A DNA stretch of 32,659 bases from Chlorobiaceae bacterium (GTDB taxonomy: Bacteria > Bacteroidota > Chlorobiia > Chlorobiales > Chlorobiaceae): the NCBI GenBank assembly GCA_013334565.1, contig JAAXXI010000022.1, positions 1-32,659 of the forward strand, read 5' to 3'. Numbering within the stretch: position 1 is the stretch's first letter; the number at the start of each line of letters is the position of its first letter. Positions 7,157 through 15,119 of this stretch are shown one piece after another. The notes beneath the pieces were generated by a model. It saw only the letters and a list, made by a program, of their open reading frames with translations, was not told where the DNA came from and made no database searches. The position numbers and the translations under genes are program-made.

Positions 7157-7275
7157 GGGTACTGGGGAGTGGGTGCCGGGGAAAGCGGGATGTCAGGCAG
7201 GAAGTGCTGAGGGCTGAGGGCTGAGGACTGGGTTAGAAAAAAAACTTAGTCCTGAGCACTTAGCACTCAGTCCTG
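7157..7275. repeat. Second heptanucleotide array with an inverted partner
   Basis: The same 7-mer grammar recurs: GGGTACT, GGGGAGT, GGGTGCC and GGGGAAA at 7157-7184, then AAGTGCT, GAGGGCT, GAGGGCT, GAGGACT and GGGTTAG at 7202-7236, separated by a short non-array stretch. At 7241-7275 it appears on the opposite strand: reading the - strand from 7275 gives CAGGACT, GAGTGCT, AAGTGCT, CAGGACT, AAGTTTT. The two opposed arrays can pair imperfectly around the A-run at 7237-7244. Confidence 0.7.
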
Positions 7276-7616
7276 AATTCCCCTTGCACATTGCTTCAAC
7301 CAGAATGACAGAAAAACAGAAAAATCCCATAGTCATCTGTTACCCTGCCGCTGACGATGCGACCATGGAATTTCGCCCCCGTATGTTTCTTCTTGCCTGC
7401 CCATAATCCTCTCCTTCCGGCTCGGCTCTGCCATTATTACCGATAAATGACAAATCGGTCACACCCTCAACATTTCTGTCAGTATTTTTGTCATACTTAT
7501 TGACCAAAAACTGCAATAAATCAATTGGCACGGTTTTTGATGTTTTACAGACAGTGAATTTGAAAGACCCGAAACACTGGGATTACATAAAAAATTATCG
7601 ACGAAGGAGAAAAACC

Positions 7617-8015
7617 ATGCTTGTTAAATTATCGAAAGACCCGCTCAAGCTGTTCGATGATATCTGGTCCGGAGCTCAGATGCCAGCTGCCCCGGCGTTC
7701 AAGGTTGATATTTCGGAAGACGAGAAGGCATTCCATATCGATGCGGAACTTCCTGGTTTGACCAAAGAGAACATAGCGCTCAACATCGAGGAGGACATGC
7801 TGACCATCAGGGCGGAAAGGAAACAGGAATCGGAAGAGTCGAGGAAGAATTACCACCGCATAGAAAGGACGTACGGCAGTTTTTCCCGCAGCTTCAATCT
7901 CGGGGAAATGATCGATCAGGAGCATATCACCGCTGATTATGACAACGGCATCCTCCATGTGAGCCTGCCGAAAGCGGTGCCGGTTAAAAAGACGAAGGAA
8001 ATAGCCATCAGCTGA
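7617..8015 (+). CDS. hsp20: Small heat shock protein (Hsp20/alpha-crystallin family)
   Basis: The product is 132 residues. It is an ATP-independent holdase chaperone with an alpha-crystallin domain at about 27-130: [45 protein letters not shown] and the closing [12 protein letters not shown] classic C-terminal IxI is visible as EIAIS at the very end. The ATG at 7617 is preceded by AAGGAGA at 7603-7609; the longer in-frame extension to 7488 lacks a ribosome-binding site and adds 43 unrelated residues. dnaK follows 72 bp downstream on the same strand, so holdase and foldase may be co-transcribed. Confidence 0.93.
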   Translation: MLVKLSKDPLKLFDDIWSGAQMPAAPAFKVDISEDEKAFHIDAELPGLTKENIALNIEEDMLTIRAERKQESEESRKNYHRIERTYGSFSRSFNLGEMIDQEHITADYDNGILHVSLPKAVPVKKTKEIAIS

Positions 8016-8025
8016 ACAAAAACGC

Positions 8026-8055
8026 TCCGGGCCCGAAAAAAACCTCGGGCCCGGA
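8026..8055. promoter_or_regulatory. Perfect 11-bp hairpin between hsp20 and dnaK
   Basis: The arms TCCGGGCCCGA (8026-8036) and TCGGGCCCGGA (8045-8055) are exact reverse complements around an 8-nt loop, AAAAAAACC-like. The 3' flank (CAACAAAAAC) has no T-run, so this is not a standard intrinsic terminator for hsp20. It may stabilise the hsp20 3' end, act as a processing site, or give partial termination to set the hsp20:dnaK ratio. Confidence 0.6.
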
Positions 8056-8087
8056 CAACAAAAACATTTTAAACAAGGAATTTCATT

Positions 8088-10001
8088 ATGGGTAAAATTA
8101 TCGGTATCGACCTCGGCACGACGAACTCCTGTGTGTCGGTAATGCAGGGAACTCAGCCGACGGTCATAGAAAACTCCGAGGGCAACCGTACGACACCGTC
8201 CATCGTTGCCTTCACTAAAACGGGTGACCGGCTTGTCGGCCAGGCAGCGAAAAGGCAGGCGATCACCAATCCGAAAAACACGATTTTTTCCATCAAGCGC
8301 TTCATGGGAAGAAAGTACGACGAGGTGCCGAACGAGAAAAAAATCGCTCCTTATGACGTCGTCAACGAAAACGGCGAGGCAAGGGTAAAAATAAACGACA
8401 AAGTCTACTCCCCTCAGGAAATTTCGGCGATGGTGCTTCAGAAAATGAAACAGACGGCCGAAGACTTCCTTGGCGAAAAAGTGACTGAAGCGGTCATTAC
8501 CGTACCGGCCTACTTCAACGACGCACAGAGGCAGGCAACAAAAGATGCCGGCCGGATCGCAGGGCTCGAGGTGAAGAGGATCATCAACGAGCCGACCGCC
8601 GCAGCGCTTGCCTATGGTCTCGACAAGAAAAGAGAGAGCGAAAAGGTTGCCGTGTTCGACCTCGGCGGCGGTACCTTCGATATCTCCATCCTGGAGCTCG
8701 GAGACGGCGTTTTCGAAGTCAAGTCAACCGATGGCGATACGCACCTCGGCGGTGACGACTTTGACCAGAAAATCATCGATTATCTTGCAGATGAATTCAA
8801 AAAACAGGAAAGCATCGACCTGCGCAAAGACCCAATCGCGCTGCAGCGACTGAAAGAAGCTGCTGAAAAAGCGAAGATCGAGCTCTCATCGAGGACCGAC
8901 ACGGAAATCAACCTTCCGTTCATCACGGCAACCCAGGAAGGCCCTAAACATCTCGTCGTGAACCTAACCCGCGCCAAATTCGAGGCAATTTCGGCCGATC
9001 TTTTCGACAAGCTTCTCGACCCGTGCCATCGTGCAGTCAAAAATTCAAAAATCGATCTGAAAGAGATCGACGAGGTCGTGCTTGTCGGCGGTTCAACCCG
9101 CATCCCGAAAGTCCAGGCTCTGGTCAAGGAGTTCTTCGGCAGGGAGCCAAACAAAAGCGTGAACCCGGATGAGGTTGTGGCAATAGGCGCAGCCATCCAG
9201 GGCGGCGTGCTGAAGGGCGACGTTACCGACGTTCTCCTGCTCGACGTCACCCCGCTGTCGCTTGGCATCGAAACCCTTGGCGGCGTCATGACGAAACTTA
9301 TCGACGCAAACACCACCATTCCGACCAGGAAACAGGAAGTGTTCTCTACAGCTGCGGACAACCAGACCTCAGTAGAAGTGCACGTCCTCCAGGGTGAACG
9401 TCCGATGGCGAACGACAACAAGACGCTCGGCCGTTTCCATCTGGGCGACATTCCGCCTGCACCGAGGGGCATGCCCCAGATCGAGGTCACATTCGACATC
9501 GATTCCAACGGTATCCTGAGCGTTTCGGCAAAGGACAAGGCTACCGGTAAAGAACAGAGCATCAAGATCGAATCGAGCAGCAAGCTCAGCGACGCAGAAG
9601 TCGAAAAGATGAAGCAGGACGCGAAGATGCATGCAGCAGAGGACCAGAAAAGGAAAGAAGATATCGAAACCAGGAACACGGCTGACTCGCTGATTTTCAG
9701 CACTGAAAAACAGCTGAAGGAACTTGGCGATAAAATTCCGTCCGACAGGAAAGTCTCTCTCGAAGGCGCGCTTGAAAAGCTCAAGGAGGCTTACAAGAAC
9801 GGTACGATCGAATCCATCAAGGATGCCATGGAGCAGCTCAACAAGGAATGGAATGAAATCGCATCGAACCTTTACCAGTCCCAGGGGGCGGGAGCTCCGC
9901 AGGGAGGAGACGGCGCGCCGTCCGGCGGTAGCACATCCGGCGGCAACGACGGTGAAGTGCAGAATGCCGAGTACGAGGTTATCGACGGCAACAACAAATA
10001 A
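8088..10001 (+). CDS. dnaK: Chaperone protein DnaK (Hsp70)
   Basis: A full-length 637-residue Hsp70. It refolds proteins in an ATP cycle with DnaJ and GrpE, which are not encoded here. Visible motifs: the phosphate-1 loop [13 protein letters not shown] at the N-terminus, [33 protein letters not shown], the phosphate-2 loop [13 protein letters not shown] and adenosine motif [12 protein letters not shown]. The substrate domain contains [14 protein letters not shown], and the tail is Gly/Ser-rich, ending [17 protein letters not shown] lies about 11 nt before the ATG. No complete CIRCE operator is seen upstream, so HrcA control at this site is not supported. An intrinsic terminator follows. Confidence 0.98.
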   Translation: MGKIIGIDLGTTNSCVSVMQGTQPTVIENSEGNRTTPSIVAFTKTGDRLVGQAAKRQAITNPKNTIFSIKRFMGRKYDEVPNEKKIAPYDVVNENGEARVKINDKVYSPQEISAMVLQKMKQTAEDFLGEKVTEAVITVPAYFNDAQRQATKDAGRIAGLEVKRIINEPTAAALAYGLDKKRESEKVAVFDLGGGTFDISILELGDGVFEVKSTDGDTHLGGDDFDQKIIDYLADEFKKQESIDLRKDPIALQRLKEAAEKAKIELSSRTDTEINLPFITATQEGPKHLVVNLTRAKFEAISADLFDKLLDPCHRAVKNSKIDLKEIDEVVLVGGSTRIPKVQALVKEFFGREPNKSVNPDEVVAIGAAIQGGVLKGDVTDVLLLDVTPLSLGIETLGGVMTKLIDANTTIPTRKQEVFSTAADNQTSVEVHVLQGERPMANDNKTLGRFHLGDIPPAPRGMPQIEVTFDIDSNGILSVSAKDKATGKEQSIKIESSSKLSDAEVEKMKQDAKMHAAEDQKRKEDIETRNTADSLIFSTEKQLKELGDKIPSDRKVSLEGALEKLKEAYKNGTIESIKDAMEQLNKEWNEIASNLYQSQGAGAPQGGDGAPSGGSTSGGNDGEVQNAEYEVIDGNNK

Positions 10002-10028
10002 AAGGCCGTTGCAAGAAAGAACAAGGAC

Positions 10029-10058
10029 AAGGGGATTCGCATGAATCCCTTTGTTATT
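10029..10058 (+). terminator. Intrinsic terminator after dnaK
   Basis: A 10-bp stem (AAGGGGATTC at 10029-10038 with GAATCCCTTT at 10043-10052, one G-T pair) closes on a 4-nt GCAT loop and is followed by TTTGTTATTT. It lies 28 bp after the dnaK stop. The loop contains the ATG of the longest form of the next reading frame (10041), which argues against that start. Confidence 0.75.
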
Positions 10059-10139
10059 TCTGCCTGTTTTGGTAACTTAAGTTTTATAAAGGCAGAACGC
10101 CCGTTTGTGTTATCATTGCAAATATTAACCCTGCAAACG

Positions 10140-10574
10140 ATGCAATCACAGCTCAGCCGTCCGGACACCGCACCGAACCAGGTCAGGAAAAGCACCGCCG
10201 GTCCATGGTCAGGAAACGCCGTACACAAGGCGGAAAAATATTTCATCACGTCAGCGAAAAGGGACAACAAGGGAAACCTCGACTTCAGGATAAGCCCTGC
10301 TTCCGGGCGTCGTGCTCTCCTGCCTACAAAACTGATCATCGACAAAATCATTTCCGGGGAAATCGAGCTTTTTGTCATGTCAACCCTGCCTGACATCGGC
10401 ATCAACCTCTCACAGAAAATCCTCGACAACGAAAACCGTTACGTCATCGATTTCGATAACCGCGGTGTCAAGTGGACTATGAGGGATATTCCTGTTTTCT
10501 ACGATTCCCTCCACCGCCAGCTTTCGGTTGAAATCGACAGGCGAACCTATACGCTTGACGAGTTTTTCAAATAA
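10140..10574 (+). CDS. Uncharacterised 144-residue protein
   Basis: I do not recognise a family. From ATG 10140 (MQSQLSRPD) the product is 144 residues, soluble and basic-to-neutral. The N-terminal ~40 residues look disordered. The ordered part starts at [12 protein letters not shown] and includes [20 protein letters not shown], a run of alternating beta/alpha pattern, and a C-terminus [23 protein letters not shown]. The earlier in-frame ATG at 10041 lies inside the dnaK terminator loop and was rejected. The gene has its own strong terminator, suggesting a single-gene transcript between dnaK and the opposing Tol-Pal genes. Codon use resembles the neighbours, so it looks like a genuine resident gene. 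Confidence 0.65.
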   Translation: MQSQLSRPDTAPNQVRKSTAGPWSGNAVHKAEKYFITSAKRDNKGNLDFRISPASGRRALLPTKLIIDKIISGEIELFVMSTLPDIGINLSQKILDNENRYVIDFDNRGVKWTMRDIPVFYDSLHRQLSVEIDRRTYTLDEFFK

Positions 10575-10658
10575 TTCGGCATCCTGTTCTCTCTGAAGCA
10601 AGCCGGAGTGAATCACTCAAGCAGAGAGGAGCAGAAACAGACAGGAAGAAAATCAGAA

Positions 10659-10697
10659 GCCATGCAGCGTTCGTTCAGAATACTGCATGGCTTTTTT
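10659..10697 (+). terminator. Intrinsic terminator after the 10140-10574 gene
   Basis: A perfect 9-bp stem, GCCATGCAG (10659-10667) with CTGCATGGC (10683-10691), is followed by six Ts. It points rightward and lies between two convergent genes. On the - strand it lacks a comparable T-run but could still slow cpoB transcription. Confidence 0.85.
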
Positions 10698-10736
10698 ATT
10701 TCACGAAAAACTGACCTGATCCCCACCCGGCTTTTC

Positions 10737-11510
10737 TTACTTGAGTTTTTTCTGTGCAAGTGCCGCTTCGGGTGACTTGGGATAAAGCTTGACAAGATCC
10801 CTGAACCTTACCTGGGCATTCGATTGATCCCCGATAAGTTCGAAAGCGATTGCCTGCTTGTAGAAAGCTGCCGGCCTCTTGCCGCTTTTTGGATATTTTT
10901 CGATAACAACCTGGTACTCGAGAATCGCTTTTTCGTAAGCTTTTTCCCCGAAATAGCTCTCACCAATGTTGAACTGTGCATTCGAGGAAAGTTCCGATTT
11001 CGGGTATTTCTGCAGCAGCAGGCCGAAACTTTCACGTGATGCAGGATATTTTTTCTGACCCAGTTTTTCTACCCCGTCCTTGAACAGGGCTGAATCGCCG
11101 AGAGCCTCCTGAGCGGGCTTCCTGACTGTTTCAACAGGTTTTGCTGCCGGCTGAGCAGGCTGCGCCGCCTGTTTTTCAGCAGATCCGAGAGCAAGGTACT
11201 GTTCTATCTTCTGGAGCCTTGAATCAAGCTCGTCTGTCTTGTGGACAAGAAGGGAGTCCTCGGTACCAAGCCGTCCGAACGCATCGGCATTGGTGTGAGA
11301 GATCTCTTCGATACGCCCCTGAAGACGGGCAACCTCGTCGCGAAGCTGCTGCACATCAGAATAGGAACCTGCTGATTGCGACTTCACATGTTCTGTATCT
11401 GTTCTCAGCTTCTGAACGTCTTCCTTGACCCCGACCATATCTTCCTGGGAAGCGCAGGCTGAGAGCACAAGAAAAGAGAGAATTAAAAATGGTCCGGACT
11501 TTTTATCCAT
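10737..11510 (-). CDS. cpoB: Tol-Pal system protein CpoB/YbgF
   Basis: The product is 257 residues. The signal peptide ends in a lipobox, LVLSAC (C19), so unlike E. coli CpoB this looks like a lipoprotein. A coiled-coil stretch at about 25-110 is followed by a linker rich in Ala/Pro/Gln, then TPR-like repeats at about 140-257: ALFKDGVEKLGQKKYPASRE, SELSSNAQFNIGESYFGEKA and KSGKRPAAFYKQAIAFELIG. CpoB links outer-membrane constriction by Tol-Pal to peptidoglycan synthesis at division. It is the last gene of the leftward Tol-Pal block, 77 bp after the downstream Pal. Confidence 0.88.
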   Translation of the reverse strand: MDKKSGPFLILSFLVLSACASQEDMVGVKEDVQKLRTDTEHVKSQSAGSYSDVQQLRDEVARLQGRIEEISHTNADAFGRLGTEDSLLVHKTDELDSRLQKIEQYLALGSAEKQAAQPAQPAAKPVETVRKPAQEALGDSALFKDGVEKLGQKKYPASRESFGLLLQKYPKSELSSNAQFNIGESYFGEKAYEKAILEYQVVIEKYPKSGKRPAAFYKQAIAFELIGDQSNAQVRFRDLVKLYPKSPEAALAQKKLK

Positions 11511-11587
11511 GGTTTCGAGTGTTCATCATCGTTTGCGGTGAGTATAATCTGCCGGCCCGAGGACCGGCAGGAACAGATATAGTGTTA

Positions 11588-12079
11588 TTATTTCACGACG
11601 AAATGCGCACGCCTGTTTTTTGCCCAGGCCTCATCGTTTTCGCCGGTTGCAAATGGACGTTCCTCGCCGTAAGAAACCGTTTCAAGACGGGACGATGCGA
11701 TTCCCAGCCTCACAAGGTACTCTTTCGCCGATGCACTGCGGCGTTCGCCGAGAGCGATATTGTATTCGGAGGTTCCTCTTGAATCGCAGTGGCCCTCGAT
11801 AGTCGTGCCTTTCTGCGGGTTGCTCTCCAGCCATGAAGCATTATCCTTGAGCTGCTGCTGGGCCTCCGGGCTGAGATCGGAGCTGTCGAATTCATAAAAC
11901 ACATCGCCGAGAGGGCCCTGCTGCCACTGGTCAAAACCGTAGCCTGTCTTTAAAGCAGGTTCCGTGGTTGCCGGCGGCTGGTTTGCTGAGCCGTTCGATG
12001 CCGCATTGTTGCTTGATGAGCAACCGGCTGTCGCCATCAAGGCAAAAACCAATACACCGTTTATTATGTGCTTTTTCAT
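11588..12079 (-). CDS. pal: Peptidoglycan-associated lipoprotein (Pal), copy 1
   Basis: The product is 163 residues: signal peptide with lipobox ATAGC (C20), then an Asn/Ser/Pro-rich linker and an OmpA-like peptidoglycan-binding domain at about 58-163. Motifs: [46 protein letters not shown] and YGEERPF, ending NRRAHFVVK. It would sit in the outer membrane, bind diaminopimelate in peptidoglycan and be displaced by TolB. A second Pal gene lies directly upstream on the same strand, but a terminator stands between them, so this copy probably also has its own promoter in the ~40 bp gap or depends on read-through. Confidence 0.9.
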   Translation of the reverse strand: MKKHIINGVLVFALMATAGCSSSNNAASNGSANQPPATTEPALKTGYGFDQWQQGPLGDVFYEFDSSDLSPEAQQQLKDNASWLESNPQKGTTIEGHCDSRGTSEYNIALGERRSASAKEYLVRLGIASSRLETVSYGEERPFATGENDEAWAKNRRAHFVVK

Positions 12080-12117
12080 GGGGTCGTGACATTTTTTGTT
12101 TTTAAAATTGCAAGCAT

Positions 12118-12153
12118 AAAAAAAGGGGCAAGCAACTTACTTGCCTGCCCCTT
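12118..12153 (-). terminator. Intrinsic terminator (leftward) after Pal copy 2
   Basis: On the - strand a GC-rich stem formed by 12141-12151 and 12125-12135 (11 positions, one mismatch, 5-nt loop) is followed by seven Ts (A-run 12118-12124 on +). It lies 23 bp after the stop of the upstream Pal gene and before the second Pal gene. Confidence 0.8.
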
Positions 12154-12175
12154 ATGTCTCTACAGAAGCATCATA

Positions 12176-12631
12176 CTATTCGGAAACGAAGTGAGCCCTT
12201 CTGTTCTGTGCCCATGATTCTTCGTCATGGCCGAGAGCGAACGGTTTCTCTTCACCGTAGCTGACGGTCTTCATGCGGCCTGCAGCAGCACCGAGGTTCA
12301 CCATGTAATCCCTTGCGCTGTTTGCACGGCGTTCGCCAAGAGCCATATTGTACTCGTTGGTGCCTCTTTCATCGCAATGGCCCTCGATAATGACGCCCTT
12401 GGTCGGGTTTGCCTGCATCCACTCGAAGTTTTTCTTCAGCTGTGCTACAGCATCTGCACGAAGTTCGGACTTGTCGAAGTCATAGAATACGTCTCCGATC
12501 ACAATCTGCGGCGGTGGCGGCGGCGGTGGTGGCGGCGGCGGCGGAACTACTTCCTGCTCGCAGCAGCATGCTCCCAGAAAGAGCATCGATGGTATGAACA
12601 GACCTTTCAGCAAGGTTTTTGCGCTTCTCAT
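12176..12631 (-). CDS. pal: Peptidoglycan-associated lipoprotein (Pal), copy 2, with polyproline linker
   Basis: The product is 151 residues. The signal peptide has lipobox FLGAC (C22), followed by two further Cys. The linker after the lipid anchor is twelve consecutive prolines, encoded by a CCG/CCA triplet run at 12509-12544. The OmpA-like domain (about 48-151) has [35 protein letters not shown] and [10 protein letters not shown], closing with NRRAHFVSE. It is clearly related to the adjacent copy (shared EGHCDxRGT and SYGEExPFA) but diverged, so this is an old duplication. It follows tolB by 39 bp, the usual place for pal. Confidence 0.9.
   Translation of the reverse strand: MRSAKTLLKGLFIPSMLFLGACCCEQEVVPPPPPPPPPPPPQIVIGDVFYDFDKSELRADAVAQLKKNFEWMQANPTKGVIIEGHCDERGTNEYNMALGERRANSARDYMVNLGAAAGRMKTVSYGEEKPFALGHDEESWAQNRRAHFVSE
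12509..12544. repeat. Trinucleotide (CGG/TGG) microsatellite encoding 12 prolines
   Basis: Twelve in-frame triplets, nine CGG and three TGG on the + strand, encode the Pal linker. Length change in threes would alter the distance between the lipid anchor and the peptidoglycan-binding domain without shifting the frame. The mix of two codons would slow slippage. Confidence 0.9.
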
Positions 12632-12670
12632 TTTTCCCCCTTTTTAAGGTTTTTCAAAAATAGAATGTTA

Positions 12671-13987
12671 CTACTTCCGGAATAATGACCACGACGGCTG
12701 CATCTGTTCACCATCCATCTTCACGAGAGGCCTCTGATTTTCACCGGATGCGTTCATCACATATAGCTTCTTTTTTCCGTCCCTGTTCGATGTAAACACA
12801 ATCATGTCGCCATCAGGAGACCAGGATGGCGATTCGTTCTCACGGCATCTGCTTGTAAGCTTGACCAAACCCGATCCGTCTGCATTAATAACAAATATAT
12901 TGATTTCCGAGCCATTTTCCCATGTCGTGTATGCAATTTTATCACCAACGGGAGACCACGATGGCTGCGTATTGTACCGTCCGCTGAAGGTAAGCCTCCT
13001 TACAGCACCACTGCCCATGTCCTGAACAAATATCTGGGGAAGTCCGTTCCTTGAGGAAACGAACGCCATTTTGCCGCCATCGGGCGAAAACGTGGGAGAT
13101 ACGTCTATACCCCTGTTTCTGGTAACCCTCTGGGCAATCGAACCGTCGGGCCTGATGAGGTAGATTTCCTGGTCTCCTTCGAAAGAGAGCGTCGTTGCCA
13201 CTTCGTTGTTGTTCCGCCAGCCCGGATCGATGCTGACGCCGTTTTTGCTCGCCGGGACGGTTTTATTGGTCGTCAGGTCCCTGATGTAAAGGTTGGGCCG
13301 GCCCGATGTGAAATCGGTCCAGGCGAGATAGTGCCCGTCCGGGGAAAATACTGGGGTCAGCGAAATGGATCTGGAAGAAGTCAGCTGCACGATGTTCTGT
13401 CCATCGAAATCACACTCGTATATTTCCTTGGTACCGGTACGGGTGGATACAAAGGCGATTTTAGTGCCGAACACCGATTTTTTCCCGGTAAGCAATTGCA
13501 CGAGGTCCGCACAGAAAGCCTGGCCGATAGACCTGATCTGCTCTTCCCTGCCGGTATAGGTTTTCTTGAGAATCTGTTTCGAAGAAAGGGTTTCGTATAC
13601 CTCCATGTCGAGGACCACCTCGCCGGATTGTTTGGTTACTTTTCCGCCGGCATAGATTTCTGATCCTACTGAGTTAAGAGCGCCGAAATTGAGAACGGGA
13701 TTCTTCGGATTGGTCGTATCGATAATATTCAGGGGTGCCGGAAGAATATTGAACAGCCCGGTAAAGGCAAGGCCTTCATGAATGACCGTATCGAGGTTCT
13801 GGGCCCAGCCGCTCTCCCTGTTTCCTTTTGCGTCGGGCTGCCTGAGTACGATGGCGATCTTTCCCGACCCCTCCTTGCGTATCGCAATGTACTCCCCTGT
13901 TTCAGCCGCCGAAACCCTCAGGGGGATTGTTGCAAGAGAAACAAACAGAATCAGCAGGAGATGGACAACATTTTTTGACAACCGCAT
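12671..13987 (-). CDS. tolB: Tol-Pal translocation protein TolB
   Basis: The product is 438 residues. An N-terminal signal peptide (hydrophobic 8-27, cleavage near VSAAE) directs it to the periplasm. The N-terminal alpha/beta domain (about 30-165) includes GYIAIRKEGSGKIAIVL-type sequence and is followed by a six-bladed PD40/WD40-like propeller with blades marked by PVFSPDGHYLAW, PTFSPDGGKMAFVS, PSWSPVGDKIAYT and PSWSPDGDMIVFTSN. The propeller binds Pal and competes with peptidoglycan. The ATG at 13987 was preferred; an in-frame GTG at 13993 is also possible. No good Shine-Dalgarno is seen at either. A 290-bp gap upstream separates it from the TonB/TolA-like gene, so it may have its own promoter. 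Confidence 0.95.
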   Translation of the reverse strand: MRLSKNVVHLLLILFVSLATIPLRVSAAETGEYIAIRKEGSGKIAIVLRQPDAKGNRESGWAQNLDTVIHEGLAFTGLFNILPAPLNIIDTTNPKNPVLNFGALNSVGSEIYAGGKVTKQSGEVVLDMEVYETLSSKQILKKTYTGREEQIRSIGQAFCADLVQLLTGKKSVFGTKIAFVSTRTGTKEIYECDFDGQNIVQLTSSRSISLTPVFSPDGHYLAWTDFTSGRPNLYIRDLTTNKTVPASKNGVSIDPGWRNNNEVATTLSFEGDQEIYLIRPDGSIAQRVTRNRGIDVSPTFSPDGGKMAFVSSRNGLPQIFVQDMGSGAVRRLTFSGRYNTQPSWSPVGDKIAYTTWENGSEINIFVINADGSGLVKLTSRCRENESPSWSPDGDMIVFTSNRDGKKKLYVMNASGENQRPLVKMDGEQMQPSWSLFRK

Positions 13988-14279
13988 ATGCACACCGTAA
14001 CACGTTAGTATTGGAGGTAAAAGGAAAGGACTTTAAAAAGGAAATGTAAAAAATACTGATGAAAAAAGGTTGCATCCATAGATAATTATCAAGCTGAGCA
14101 GTAAAAACCACTCCAAGGGTATTTACCGCTCAAATATAAGCATTACAATGATATACAACAATATCAGCCGGAATTTCAACGTTTGATGCGCAGAACGGAA
14201 TCGCAAAATATAGAGCAAAATCTCAAAACGTTTATCGCGAACAGATAATCAAATATCGAAATAAACGCCTATCCGCCTC
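13988..14279. other. Intergenic gap between the TonB/TolA-like gene and tolB
   Basis: This AT-rich 292-bp stretch has no convincing reading frame. An imperfect inverted repeat (14096-14109 with 14117-14131, two mismatches) can form a hairpin but has no T-run on either strand. It may carry a tolB promoter; I cannot point to one. Confidence 0.5.
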
Positions 14280-15110
14280 TTATTGTTCGATGCCTTTTGG
14301 CGTGAAAACAAAACCTACCCAGAGATCCGGGTTGCCCTGTCCTCTCGGCAGGGCCGGAAGGGGTGATGATTTTTCCAGGGCATGTTTCACCGACATGTTG
14401 AGGTATTCGCTGGGAGAACGCTTGTCGTAGACGATTTCACGAATGGTACCGTCAGGCAGGATGTTGATGCGGACATAGACCTCCATGCCGAAACTGTTCC
14501 TCATCATGTTCTTCGAGAACTCCCAGTTATTCTGGATGATCATGGCGAGCTGGGCTTTGTAGGGGTCCGAAATCCCGCCGTTGCCGAAACCGAATCCGGA
14601 ACCGCCCCTGCCGGAACCCGTCCCCTGGCCCGACCCTCCCGAAGCCCCCTGGGTACTCACTTTCTGCCTGAGGGCCGAAAGTGCGCTGTTGAGTGACGAA
14701 GGAGATGCCTGGGTTTTTCTGTCTGCGCTCTGTTTCAGTTTTTCGAGTGTCCGGGCAAGATCAGATGGCTTTGCTTCCGGTTTTGACTTCAAGGGTTCCT
14801 CCGGCAGCTTTTTCTGAGGCACCTGTGCGATCTGTTCTGCAGGCTGCGTGAGGGCTGGAGCCCTGGCCTCCTGTGGAGATGATTGTTCGGCGGTTTTCGC
14901 CGTTCCCGGTTCAGATACCTCCGCAGCACCTCCTGAACCAGGCAGGGAGACGAACGTGACGTTGACCACCCTGGTCTTCACATGCCTGCCGGATTCCCAA
15001 ATCCAGATGAACAGGGAGAGACAGATAACAAGGACATGCATGACCGCAGCTGCAATGAGCCATGCGTAGAATTTTCTGTCAGTCCGCAAGGGGTACAGGC
15101 CTTTGTTCAT
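14280..15110 (-). CDS. TonB/TolA-like energy-transducing protein
   Basis: The product is 276 residues. There is a single N-terminal membrane helix at about 16-38 (WLIAAAVMHVLVICLSLFIW), then a periplasmic Pro/Ala/Lys/Glu-rich spacer (about 60-150) with a Gly-rich patch (GSGQGTGSGRGGSGFGFGNG). The C-terminal TonB-like domain (about 175-276) contains EVYVRINILPDGTIREIVY and SVKHALEKSSPLPALP. It lies directly after exbD/tolR, so it is the transducer of that motor; because tolB and pal follow, a TolA role is likely, though TonB cannot be excluded. The ATG at 15110 was chosen; a TTG immediately after the previous stop (15119) is in frame and has a GGATGG at better spacing. Confidence 0.85.
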   Translation of the reverse strand: MNKGLYPLRTDRKFYAWLIAAAVMHVLVICLSLFIWIWESGRHVKTRVVNVTFVSLPGSGGAAEVSEPGTAKTAEQSSPQEARAPALTQPAEQIAQVPQKKLPEEPLKSKPEAKPSDLARTLEKLKQSADRKTQASPSSLNSALSALRQKVSTQGASGGSGQGTGSGRGGSGFGFGNGGISDPYKAQLAMIIQNNWEFSKNMMRNSFGMEVYVRINILPDGTIREIVYDKRSPSEYLNMSVKHALEKSSPLPALPRGQGNPDLWVGFVFTPKGIEQ

Positions 15111-15119
15111 ACACGACAA

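Larger units (their letters stand above)
6691..7616. other. Gene-free mosaic region of repeats between the arsR-like gene and hsp20
   Basis: No reading frame here resembles a protein. The first ~180 bp contains a small hairpin (CAGAAT-TTC-ATTCTG at 6803-6817) nested in ACACAG...CTGTGT. From 6872 to 7275 the DNA is built of heptanucleotide arrays and a palindromic element, listed separately. A near-duplicate GGCAGGAAGTGC(C/T)GAGG occurs at about 7077 and 7196. From 7290 to 7616 the sequence is ordinary and must contain the hsp20 promoter; a 6-bp inverted repeat ACCGAT-N9-ATCGGT sits at 7439-7459. Confidence 0.75.

Noticed and set aside
7259..7268. TTAGCACTC, identical to the left half of the CIRCE heat-shock operator, upstream of hsp20
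   Set aside because: The matching right half GAGTGCTAA is absent after nine bases, and the 9-mer is fully explained by the inverted heptamer array.
7340..7531. Leftward 63-codon frame upstream of hsp20
   Set aside because: No ribosome-binding site or recognisable sequence; it overlaps the region needed for the hsp20 promoter.
10041..10139. N-terminal extension of the unknown gene from ATG 10041
   Set aside because: The ATG is in the loop of the dnaK terminator, and the extra 33 residues look like translated non-coding DNA.
14096..14131. Terminator in the gap before tolB
   Set aside because: The stem has two mismatches and there is no T-run on either strand.
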